Under the pieces are notes generated by a model. It ran no database searches. It saw only the letters and a list, made by a program, of their open reading frames with translations, and was not told the origin of the DNA. Of a stretch of DNA of 6,106 nucleotides, positions 1-6,106 are shown one piece after another (within the stretch, counting starts at the first letter, position 1; every line of letters begins with the position of its first letter). A program made the translations under genes and the position numbers. This DNA comes from Treponema sp. UBA2869 (GTDB lineage: Bacteria > Spirochaetota > Spirochaetia > Treponematales > Treponemataceae), in assembly GCA_002350445.1 (NCBI GenBank), contig DEEV01000099.1, positions 29,437 through 35,542 on the forward strand, in the 5' to 3' direction.

Positions 1-1964
1 ATAACATCGTCCGTAACATCACGATACAAATCAATTGAAAATTCTTCGATTTTGCGGGAATACAGGAATTCCAGAAGATAAAGTGAATAACGAACCTTAT
101 ACTGACTGTAATAAAATTCACAGACATCATAAAAGTTATGAATATCCTGCCAGTTTGAAATTTCGTCCTTTTTGATTTTCTCAAAAAGCTCACGAATTCT
201 TGCAGAAGGAATAATCTGACCACCGGCATTTTCCCATTCGGTATAAAGCGGAAGCTCACGGATTTTTTCTATAATTTTAACGGTAAGGCACGGCTGACCA
301 AGAGACTTACAATATTCCATTAAAGTTCGTGTTGCAAAATATTTTACAATTTTACGGTAAGTTTTATAGGCCTGTACAGGTTTGCAAATAACGGCACCGT
401 ATTTTTTCTGACATACAGGATCAGAAAGTGTAAAATCGGCATGAGGATTTTGATGAAGAAAATCTTTTGCCATCTGATACATTTTTTTTGAATCAACAAC
501 ACTTTTAATTGCAGAAATTTTGCTTTTCTTAAAATGATCAGCGGTAAGGCCAATTATACGCTCTATTGCGGCAAGAACTTCCTGCATTGTATCCGGAGCA
601 AGCGGATCAAATTCTATATTTTGAATTTTAACCTGACGTTTATCGCGTTTTTCAAATTTGATTTTATTTCTTGTAATGGCAAACATATCATACATAAACC
701 ACCACGCAGGAATAATATGAATTGACTGATCTCCGTTCGAACCCGGACTTACAAGGGCAAAAGGATAAGGAATATCAAGTTCATACTGATAGCTTCCCTT
801 TGAAATTAAATCAAACGAAGCAAAACGAGAATTATGCTTAAAGTCAGAACAAAGTCCCGGCCAGAAACCGCGTTTTGCAAAAATTTCTCCGTCCGGTGAA
901 CGACTATTGTGATTACTTCCGATTGTTGCACCAGCCGCAATATTACTCTGCCCCATTACAGTTGTAGCAATAAGGAAAGAAGAATTATGATGCTGCTCGT
1001 GGAACGGATAAATAAGGTTATTTAAAACCTCACAGCAGGAAATTGTAGAATTATCCCCAAGAACAGAGTTTAAAAGACGTGCGCCATACTTTACCTGACA
1101 GTTTCTGCCAATTACAAAACGAACTGCAATTGCCTGATAAAAAACTTTACTGCCATAGCCAAGAATACCGTTTACCATTTCTACACCTTCGCCAATCTGA
1201 CTAGGCTCTTCTTCTGAAGACAAAATTGTAATATTTTTAAGCTTAAAGGCACCCTTTATGTACGCACCGCGGCAAATTTTAGAATCCTTTATGATGTTTG
1301 TGTTTTTTATGACTACGTCATCTTCTACAATACCAAAAGTGTTTCGTTCCTTAGAAAAATCAGCTTCGGTAATTTCTACAAAACGATTTAACAGCTCTTT
1401 GTCATCGCGATAGTGAGACCAGATATAAGCATCGGCGGGAATCATGCTTTCAAAAGGAAGAATTCTGCGACCGTCATTTTCGTTTGCAACACCAATCCAT
1501 ACACGGTGTTCTTCAGGTTCATCCTGCTTTAAAATTCCGTTTCCAAATTTTGAATGGTTTGTACAGCACATTTCCTGAATATTAAAAAGAATTGTGCGTG
1601 AGCCGATGCGGTAATTATCAAGATAAGCAACATTGTTCACTGCAAAATCATCAGCAAGTACAACATTGCATAAAGAAGAATTATATATACCGCAGTCAAG
1701 GATTAAGTCATGATACGAAAGTTTTTTATTATTCAGTTTTCCCAATACAATAAAGCCCGAGAAAGAAGAATGTCTTATTAAGGAAGGCTCAAATGCACCT
1801 TCTTCTGCATCAACATAAAAATTTGACCAGGAAGGATTATCACAATAGTTCAGATTATTTTTGAGAATTTCAATTTCAGAAGCTGTAAGATTTCTCTTTC
1901 CAGCCAACAGTTCTTTTGGCACACAAACAGTCTTTGCTTTGCCAGAGGATTCAACTTTTACCAT
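1..1964 (-). CDS. DUF4954 family protein with LpxA-like beta-helix repeats (3' end outside window)
   Basis: The frame is open from an ATG at 1964 to the left edge, giving 654 visible residues with the C-terminus cut off. An in-frame TAA lies upstream and no other start lies between, so this ATG is the likely start, although no Shine-Dalgarno motif precedes it. The protein resembles the DUF4954 family of Bacteroidetes and spirochaetes, recognised from memory of conserved blocks: HSSFSG (65-70), YPFHEQHHNSSF (319-330), MGQSNIAAGATIGSNHNSR (337-355), GFWPGL (366-371) and EFDPLAPDT (451-459). Residues about 95-350 show hexapeptide-like I/V-G-x4 periodicity (for example IGEGVE, ILGYGSKV, VIGRNCQV), as in left-handed beta-helix acyl- or nucleotidyltransferases. 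The part after about 440 looks helical. No signal peptide or membrane segment is seen, so it is probably cytoplasmic. Family members known to me are about 650-700 residues, so little should be missing. The biochemical function is unknown; a sugar-nucleotide or acyl transferase role is only a guess from the fold. It is divergent from the M16-like gene. Confidence 0.85.
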   Translation of the reverse strand, partial: MVKVESSGKAKTVCVPKELLAGKRNLTASEIEILKNNLNYCDNPSWSNFYVDAEEGAFEPSLIRHSSFSGFIVLGKLNNKKLSYHDLILDCGIYNSSLCNVVLADDFAVNNVAYLDNYRIGSRTILFNIQEMCCTNHSKFGNGILKQDEPEEHRVWIGVANENDGRRILPFESMIPADAYIWSHYRDDKELLNRFVEITEADFSKERNTFGIVEDDVVIKNTNIIKDSKICRGAYIKGAFKLKNITILSSEEEPSQIGEGVEMVNGILGYGSKVFYQAIAVRFVIGRNCQVKYGARLLNSVLGDNSTISCCEVLNNLIYPFHEQHHNSSFLIATTVMGQSNIAAGATIGSNHNSRSPDGEIFAKRGFWPGLCSDFKHNSRFASFDLISKGSYQYELDIPYPFALVSPGSNGDQSIHIIPAWWFMYDMFAITRNKIKFEKRDKRQVKIQNIEFDPLAPDTMQEVLAAIERIIGLTADHFKKSKISAIKSVVDSKKMYQMAKDFLHQNPHADFTLSDPVCQKKYGAVICKPVQAYKTYRKIVKYFATRTLMEYCKSLGQPCLTVKIIEKIRELPLYTEWENAGGQIIPSARIRELFEKIKKDEISNWQDIHNFYDVCEFYYSQYKVRYSLYLLEFLYSRKIEEFSIDLYRDVTDDV

Positions 1965-1984
1965 ACTACACAGTTTACAGCAGA

Positions 1985-2016
1985 AACCGACGGTTGTACA
2001 TTACCCGCGGTTGTGC
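1985..2016. repeat. CGGTT inverted and direct repeats in the divergent intergenic region
   Basis: AACCG (1985-1989) and CGGTT (1991-1995) form an inverted repeat around a single A. The 9-mer CGGTTGTAC (1991-1999) recurs as CGGTTGTGC (2008-2016), 17 bp further on. The sites lie between the two divergent genes and just upstream of the candidate plus-strand promoter, where a regulator could act on both genes. The arms are short and could arise by chance; no regulator is known. This is a candidate operator only. Confidence 0.2.
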
Positions 2017-2018
2017 TA

Positions 2019-2048
2019 CTGACCGAAAACAGGATTTTGTGGTATTAT
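2019..2048 (+). promoter_or_regulatory. Candidate extended -10 promoter of the M16-like gene
   Basis: TATTAT at 2043-2048 is preceded by TG at 2040-2041, giving an extended -10 (TGG-TATTAT). CTGACC at 2019-2024 matches TTGACA at four of six positions, with an 18-bp spacer. Transcription would begin near 2055, at or just before the usable start codons, so the message would have almost no leader. That makes a GTG start at 2013 unlikely if this promoter is real. The complementary strand reads CATAAT over 2044-2049, so the same bases could also serve a promoter for the divergent DUF4954 gene. This comes from sequence inspection only. Confidence 0.35.
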
Positions 2049-2054
2049 GAAAAA

Positions 2055-4865
2055 GTGATTTTACGACATAAGTTAGTTTTAGCCGCAATGGCTCTTTTTT
2101 TAGGAAGAAATTTTTACGCTTCTCCTGCAAATAAAATTGAACAGTTTACGCTTGAAAACGGAATGGAAGTTTTTCTTCTGGAAAACCCTTCTGATGCGCT
2201 TATTCATATTGAATACACCTGCCGCTCCGGCTTTTCTTTTCAGGACAAGGACAACGCTGGCTTTTTTAAGCTTTACACAAAGCTGTTTTCTGCATCATTA
2301 AAAAACCGTCTTACAGATGCCCAGTGCAACGCAGATTCATCAAGATATTTTATAACGGCAACGGCATCGCAGGCGCAATCAGTTCTTACAGAGCTTTCGG
2401 ACACAGCATTTAATCCGCAGTTTACAGACGATTTAATTTCGCTGGAACTTTCAAAACTTAAATCAGAAACTTCAACTGCGGCAGAAGATATGGGAACGTT
2501 TATTAATTCAGCAATTGATTCCAGAGTTTTTTCTGCAGAGCCCTGGAAGCACGATTCTGGCATTTATCCTGAACTTTTCAAAAAAACAACAGAAAAACAG
2601 GCGCGTACAAAAATACGCTATATTTCAGACAGATTTTATACGCCGCAAAACAGCGCAGTTTTTATTCACGGAAACATTAATTCCGAGCATTTTCTTCTTT
2701 TGCTTAAAAACACCTTTGGACGTTACAATTCAAGTTTTAAAACCCCTTTTACAAATTCAAAAAAAAACAATCTGGACTCACACAAAAAATTCGTAATTCA
2801 TAATCCGCAGATTTCTCAAGATTTAATTCAGGTTGTCGTACAATACTGCACGCTGCAGCCGGAACAAGGCGATATTTTTGCAGCCGCTTTTAACAATAAC
2901 AGTTCAACTTTTAAAAATCAGACACTCGAACTTACAGACTTAAATATTCCCGGCGACGAATACATAAACGTTCAGTCCGCACATAAAAAAGACAACTCAA
3001 GGCTTATTTTTCAAACGCTTTTGCAAAAACCGTCCGACAAGAAAAAAGAAAAATCATCTCAAAAAACAGCACAAAAATTTGTAGATTCGGTAAAAGCGGC
3101 CGCCGCAAATTTGCAGGACGGAGAAATAAATCTTGCAAAAAATGTAATTTGCGCGCAGACGGACGAAATTGCGGGCACGCCATCACTTTTAATGGAAAAT
3201 CTTTCGGCATGGTGGGCTCTTGCACCCTACAGCGCTCCAAATTCCGTTTCTGAAAATGCTCAGAACGAAATGCCGGAACTTGTAAAAAGTTTTCTTTTAC
3301 GAAAACAGCGCATTTATTCAACTGACTGCGCACAGGCAAAGACCTTCTTTAATGAAGAAGAACCTTTTGTTTTTATAATCACAAATTCAAAGGACTATAA
3401 AAAATATAAAGCTGACTATGACAAGGCAGGCTATTCAGAAATTACAGTTAAAAACGCCTCTTGGTATGTAAACCAGCTTAATAAAAATATTGACGAGCAG
3501 TTCAAACCGGATGAAACGCCTTTTTACAATATCACAAAGCTTAAATCTGACGACAACAATTATTTTGATAAAAATTTTCCAAATATAAAAACAACACGAA
3601 TGAACAACGGAATTCTTCTTGTTACAAAGAAGGATGAAATTACTGATAAAGTAAGTCTTTTAATTTCCATAGCAGGCGGAAAACTTAACAGCGCAAAAGA
3701 TCACGGCTTTGAAGAAACAATGATAAATATTCTTGCAATGATGATTGAGCAGAAGATTTCTGAAAAGAAAAAAAACGGAATTATACTTGGGAATGTAAAT
3801 GTCACTTCTGCATCCGAAATTTCAACATCGACTATTTTAATTGAATGCGAAAAAGATGATTTTGTTTCCGTCTGCTCGGCGGCCGCAACTGCAATTGTTT
3901 ACGGAGAAGTACCGCCTGTCGCCGCAGACCGAGCCGTTTCTTCACGACGATATAAAAAACGGCTTGAAAACGGAAGCGCCGTTAATCAGATGATTTCGGC
4001 CGCGATTAAGACAATTTACGGTAAAGGCGATATCTATAACATTTTTGAAACTGAAAAAGACGCCCTGAAAGATACCGATTACAAAAAAATTTTGCAGGCG
4101 TATCCGCAGCTCCTTGACGCAAAACGATACAGCATTGTCGTTTGCGGGAATTTCAGCGACCACATGATTCAAAAACTAACAGAAAGCTTTGAAATTCTTT
4201 GTGCAACAAAAACTTTTTCTCAGCCGCAAATTCCAGAAGCTAAAGTGCCTCAGGATTATTCTCAAAAAATTAAAATTACACACACTTTTCTTACAGACAT
4301 TCCGGCAGAAGAAGCAGGTCCTCAGCCTGCAGTTCTTATACCGACAACAGAATTTCTGGATCCTGTAGTTTATATAAACCCCTGCCCTGCTGATTTTTCC
4401 GACAAAAAATCTCAGGCTCTTTTTAATGCATTAAATAATCATTTATGCAGACTTTTAAATGTGGAAGGCTATGAAAGTCAGATAATTTTGCCTCGTTCAA
4501 AAATGAATTTTTTAACAATTGTAATTCAAAACACAATGCATACAGCAAAAGCAGACGAAGCATACAAAAAAGCAGTTGACCGAATTTATACGGAGCTTCA
4601 AAAAAAAGATGCAGCAAATTTTATTGTACAGGATATAAAAAACAGCTGGACGCAAAGTCAAATGCAGAAAACAATAACAAACAGCGGCACCGCAATGCTC
4701 ATACAAAAAGGAATTGAACTTTTCCCGGAAAATCCGGTTCCTGATTTTTATCTTCAGGAATACAGTTTAATTCAGGAAGCCAGCGCTCAGGATTTTCTGG
4801 AACTTATGTACCTTTTGAAAGGAAAAGCGGCTTTCAGACTTTATTCAGCAGAAAGTAAAAAATAA
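2055..4865 (+). CDS. Exported M16 (insulinase/pitrilysin-like) protein lacking both HXXEH motifs; probable pseudo-protease
   Basis: The open frame runs from GTG 2013 to TAA 4863-4865 (950 residues in that numbering). I give GTG 2055 (residue 15) as a working start because it leaves a normal signal peptide: a basic stretch ILRHK, a hydrophobic core LVLAAMALFL, and likely cleavage after FYA at residue 36. GTG 2013 and ATG 2088 are alternatives. None has a good ribosome site. No lipobox cysteine is present, so it is probably periplasmic or secreted. Two M16-like halves are visible, each opening with the family's strand pattern: FTLENGMEVFLLEN (45-58) and MNNGILLVTKKDE (530-542). Helical domains follow, with typical GNINSEHFLLLLKNTFG (220-236) and VVCGNFSDHM (709-718) segments. 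Where active M16 enzymes have HXXEH, the halves read FKLYT (85-89) and, on my alignment, ETMIN (568-572). No HXXEH exists anywhere. A lysine-rich, probably flexible stretch spans 340-356. The length of about 936 residues suits a four-domain M16 protein. The role is unknown; scaffold, chaperone or partner of an active M16 subunit are possibilities. Confidence 0.78.
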   Translation: MILRHKLVLAAMALFLGRNFYASPANKIEQFTLENGMEVFLLENPSDALIHIEYTCRSGFSFQDKDNAGFFKLYTKLFSASLKNRLTDAQCNADSSRYFITATASQAQSVLTELSDTAFNPQFTDDLISLELSKLKSETSTAAEDMGTFINSAIDSRVFSAEPWKHDSGIYPELFKKTTEKQARTKIRYISDRFYTPQNSAVFIHGNINSEHFLLLLKNTFGRYNSSFKTPFTNSKKNNLDSHKKFVIHNPQISQDLIQVVVQYCTLQPEQGDIFAAAFNNNSSTFKNQTLELTDLNIPGDEYINVQSAHKKDNSRLIFQTLLQKPSDKKKEKSSQKTAQKFVDSVKAAAANLQDGEINLAKNVICAQTDEIAGTPSLLMENLSAWWALAPYSAPNSVSENAQNEMPELVKSFLLRKQRIYSTDCAQAKTFFNEEEPFVFIITNSKDYKKYKADYDKAGYSEITVKNASWYVNQLNKNIDEQFKPDETPFYNITKLKSDDNNYFDKNFPNIKTTRMNNGILLVTKKDEITDKVSLLISIAGGKLNSAKDHGFEETMINILAMMIEQKISEKKKNGIILGNVNVTSASEISTSTILIECEKDDFVSVCSAAATAIVYGEVPPVAADRAVSSRRYKKRLENGSAVNQMISAAIKTIYGKGDIYNIFETEKDALKDTDYKKILQAYPQLLDAKRYSIVVCGNFSDHMIQKLTESFEILCATKTFSQPQIPEAKVPQDYSQKIKITHTFLTDIPAEEAGPQPAVLIPTTEFLDPVVYINPCPADFSDKKSQALFNALNNHLCRLLNVEGYESQIILPRSKMNFLTIVIQNTMHTAKADEAYKKAVDRIYTELQKKDAANFIVQDIKNSWTQSQMQKTITNSGTAMLIQKGIELFPENPVPDFYLQEYSLIQEASAQDFLELMYLLKGKAAFRLYSAESKK

Positions 4866-4899
4866 ACAGAAATTTTTACAAAAAAAGCACTTTATATTA

Positions 4900-4926
4900 T
4901 TGACACTCTTCGTCATTTTTTATAAT
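4900..4926 (+). promoter_or_regulatory. Sigma-70-type promoter of tRNA-Asn
   Basis: A perfect -35 TTGACA (4900-4905) and a perfect -10 TATAAT (4921-4926) are separated by a short 15-bp spacer. The overlapping hexamer TAATAT (4923-4928) would give a standard 17-bp spacer. Predicted transcription starts near 4932-4936, leaving a leader of about 16-20 nt before the tRNA. It lies 34 bp after the M16-like stop codon. No GC-rich terminator separates the two, only a weak A/T hairpin around 4872-4887, so read-through from the upstream gene may add to tRNA expression. Confidence 0.75.
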
Positions 4927-4951
4927 ATAACATCACATTCGCAAGAATGAT

Positions 4952-5024
4952 GGTTCCTTAGCTCAGTCGGTAGAGCAATGGACTGTTAATCCATGTGTCG
5001 CTGGTTCAAGCCCAGCAGGAGCCG
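4952..5024 (+). tRNA. tRNA-Asn (anticodon GTT)
   Basis: The 73-nt gene folds into a complete cloverleaf. The acceptor stem is GGTTCCT/AGGAGCC (7 pairs, one of them T-G), followed by TA at positions 8-9. The D arm is GCTC-AGTCGGTA-GAGC. The anticodon stem is ATGGA/TCCAT with loop CTGTTAA, placing anticodon GTT at 4985-4987, which reads AAC and AAU as asparagine. The variable loop is GTGTC and the T arm is GCTGG-TTCAAGC-CCAGC. The discriminator base is G at 5024, as in E. coli tRNA-Asn. The 3' CCA is not encoded and must be added by CCA transferase. It has its own promoter, and a terminator begins at the next base. Confidence 0.97.
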
Positions 5025-5060
5025 AAAAAAACTTTTCCGTTTTGGAAAAGTTTTTTTTAT
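5025..5060 (+). terminator. Intrinsic terminator of tRNA-Asn, probably bidirectional
   Basis: A perfect hairpin starts at the base after the tRNA. A7-CTTTTCC (5025-5038) pairs with GGAAAAG-T7 (5044-5057) over 14 bp around a GTTTT loop, and the run of eight T (5051-5058) supplies the U-tract. Only three pairs are G-C, so it depends on stem length and the U-tract. On the minus strand the same hairpin ends in seven T, so it could also stop transcripts from the converging mraY gene, about 120 nt past its stop codon, before they run antisense through the tRNA. Confidence 0.88.
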
Positions 5061-5118
5061 TTTAAACTAAACAGGCAATATTCAAATAAAGTTTTAAACT
5101 ACTGATGGGCTTGAAACG

Positions 5119-5177
5119 CAGAGAACACAGCGCACGAGTTTGCCCCGCAAACTCGGTAGTGAGCACAGCGAACGCAA
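5119..5177. repeat. Hairpin element with flanking CACAGCG motifs, possible dispersed repeat
   Basis: CGAGTTTGC (5135-5143) and GCAAACTCG (5147-5155) form a perfect 9-bp stem around a CCC loop. Similar motifs sit on either side: GAGAACACAGCGCACG (5121-5136) and GAGCACAGCGAACGC (5161-5175). The block is more GC-rich than its surroundings and stops just after the mraY stop codon. No T-run follows on either strand, so it is not a standard terminator. The pattern of hairpin, flanking repeats and placement in the 3' region of a gene resembles dispersed intergenic repeats, but copy number cannot be judged from this window. The rest of the gap (5061-5118) holds no gene that I can see. Confidence 0.45.
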
Positions 5178-6106
5178 TTATCTAAGCTTAAAGAATACAC
5201 CAAGCACAGCACATGTAATGAGAATCTGAATTATAAGGAATTTAAGAAGAACTTGAGTCGGAGACCAGCCGCGGTTTTTTCTCATATGATCATGAAGAGG
5301 AAACCTTACATTCTCAAAAATCTTTATTTTAAAGAATCTAAGCAGGAAAACCTTTAAAAGCCCCATTCCACCGTTAATAATTATAATTGAAGATGTTGCA
5401 AGGAACATAAACGGATTTCCACTGACCATTACACACACTCCAATAAAAAATCCAAGAGCACGGCTTCCTGCGTCTCCCATAAGACAGTGACTTGGAAAAG
5501 CATTGTGCCACAAGTAGCCCATAAGAACTCCACTCATAGCAAAAATCATAATTGCCCAGTTTGCCCCGGCACCAAAATGAGGAACAAGAAGATAAGAAGC
5601 TATATCTTTATGTCCAAGAATAAAGTAAAAAATAAAACCAAGGGTAATTAATGCAACCATAACAAGAGTTGCCGAAAGTCCGTCAACACCGTCTGTACAG
5701 TTTGTTGTATTTATAGATGCCCACAAAACAATCACAGTAATAATAATATAAACAGCAGGATTTACTGCCACTGTATGGGAAACAAACGGCAGCCAGAAAC
5801 GGACAGTTTCGTCATCAGAAAGAGTTTTAAGGTTATAGTAAAGTATAAATGCCGCTGAAATGCTTATAATTAAATCAAGGGCGCCTTTTAAATATTCCCC
5901 CCAGCTTGTAACACTTCTGTCATCAAGAAAGCCAGAAATCATAGTAATCCATGTAAGAAAAATAATTCCGGCTCTGGTCCAATTCATTGGACAAAGTACA
6001 AGAGAAATCAGACAAAAAAGCGTAATGAATATTGAACCAGCACCTGTAGGCTTTCCTTTTGCGGCATCAGAATTATCCTTAAGCGCAAATTCGCGGCCTC
6101 GGTCGT
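5178..6106 (-). CDS. mraY: Phospho-N-acetylmuramoyl-pentapeptide-transferase MraY (5' end outside window)
   Basis: The frame enters from the right edge, with its first whole codon at 6104, and ends at TAA 5178-5180. It shows 308 residues; probably a few dozen are missing at the N-terminus. An internal ATG at 5987 is not the start, because conserved family sequence lies upstream. MraY moves phospho-MurNAc-pentapeptide from UDP to undecaprenyl phosphate at the inner membrane, making lipid I for peptidoglycan. Family motifs in visible numbering are KGKPTGAGS (16-24), matching the KKGTPTMGG region; the DD pair in FLDDRS (61-62); NCTDGVDGLSA (135-145), matching NLTDGLDGLA; and MGDAGS (209-214), whose Asp 211 matches the Mg-binding Asp. 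PLHDH (269-273) followed by RKNRGW (275-280) matches the PxHHHFExxGW region. Many hydrophobic segments fit a ten-helix membrane enzyme. Oddities are HDH in place of HHH, and Arg after MGDAGS where Leu is usual. WecA/TagO-type relatives are less likely given the GKPT block and GW motif. The gene converges on tRNA-Asn. Confidence 0.85.
   Translation of the reverse strand, partial: DRGREFALKDNSDAAKGKPTGAGSIFITLFCLISLVLCPMNWTRAGIIFLTWITMISGFLDDRSVTSWGEYLKGALDLIISISAAFILYYNLKTLSDDETVRFWLPFVSHTVAVNPAVYIIITVIVLWASINTTNCTDGVDGLSATLVMVALITLGFIFYFILGHKDIASYLLVPHFGAGANWAIMIFAMSGVLMGYLWHNAFPSHCLMGDAGSRALGFFIGVCVMVSGNPFMFLATSSIIIINGGMGLLKVFLLRFFKIKIFENVRFPLHDHMRKNRGWSPTQVLLKFLIIQILITCAVLGVFFKLR

Noticed and set aside
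344..725. Short open frames on both strands inside 344-725
   Set aside because: They lie inside the well-conserved DUF4954 coding region in other frames and show no recognisable protein features.
2273..4706. Several open frames of 64-111 codons on both strands within the M16-like gene
   Set aside because: All overlap a single intact frame with M16 family patterns; their translations look like shadow sequence without domain signals or ribosome sites.
4872..4887. ATTTTT-aca-AAAAAA hairpin after the M16-like stop codon as a terminator
   Set aside because: The stem is entirely A/T and is not followed by a T-run, so it is unlikely to stop transcription.
5060..5101. Direct repeat TTTTAAACTA at 5060-5069 and 5092-5101, and the small palindrome AGTTT-T-AAACT at 5090-5100
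   Set aside because: Short A/T-rich matches are expected by chance in this background and have no clear context.
4952..5177. tRNA gene plus nearby repeats as an integration (attachment) site
   Set aside because: No integrase and no duplicate of the tRNA 3' end is present in the window, and the flanking genes look like core chromosome.
5178..5987. MraY starting at the ATG at 5987
   Set aside because: The upstream in-frame sequence contains the conserved GKPTGAGS block and a hydrophobic segment, so the gene continues beyond the right edge.

Overview
The window looks like ordinary chromosomal DNA from a low-GC spirochaete, most probably a host-associated Treponema. This rests on three things: the type of DUF4954 protein present, the divergent form of MraY, and the A/T-rich codon use. 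The genus is an inference from protein character; no marker gene is complete enough to prove it. I see no mobile element, CRISPR array, phage gene or defence system.

Layout from left to right: (1) a minus-strand gene open to the left edge (1-1964) encodes a DUF4954 protein with left-handed beta-helix-like repeats. (2) A short divergent intergenic region (1965-2054) carries a candidate extended -10 promoter and small CGGTT repeats. (3) A long plus-strand gene (about 2055-4865) encodes an exported protein with two M16 (insulinase/pitrilysin-like) halves. Neither half has the HXXEH zinc motif, so it appears to be a pseudo-protease. Its start is unusual: an ATG-AAA-AA tract is one A short of joining the long frame. 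(4) A tRNA-Asn(GTT) gene (4952-5024) has its own sigma-70-type promoter and is followed directly by a strong, apparently two-way terminator. (5) A 119-bp non-coding stretch (5059-5177) contains a perfect 9-bp hairpin between two similar short motifs, possibly a dispersed repeat. (6) A minus-strand gene running off the right edge (5178-6106) encodes MraY, the membrane enzyme that makes lipid I for peptidoglycan.

The genes do not form one operon. The first two are divergent. The tRNA has its own promoter but probably also receives read-through from the M16-like gene, since no clear terminator separates them. mraY converges on the tRNA, and the hairpin at 5025-5060 could stop transcription from both sides. 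The observations most worth following up are the loss of both catalytic motifs in the M16-like protein and the single-base puzzle at its start. The variant histidine motif in MraY and the intergenic hairpin come next.
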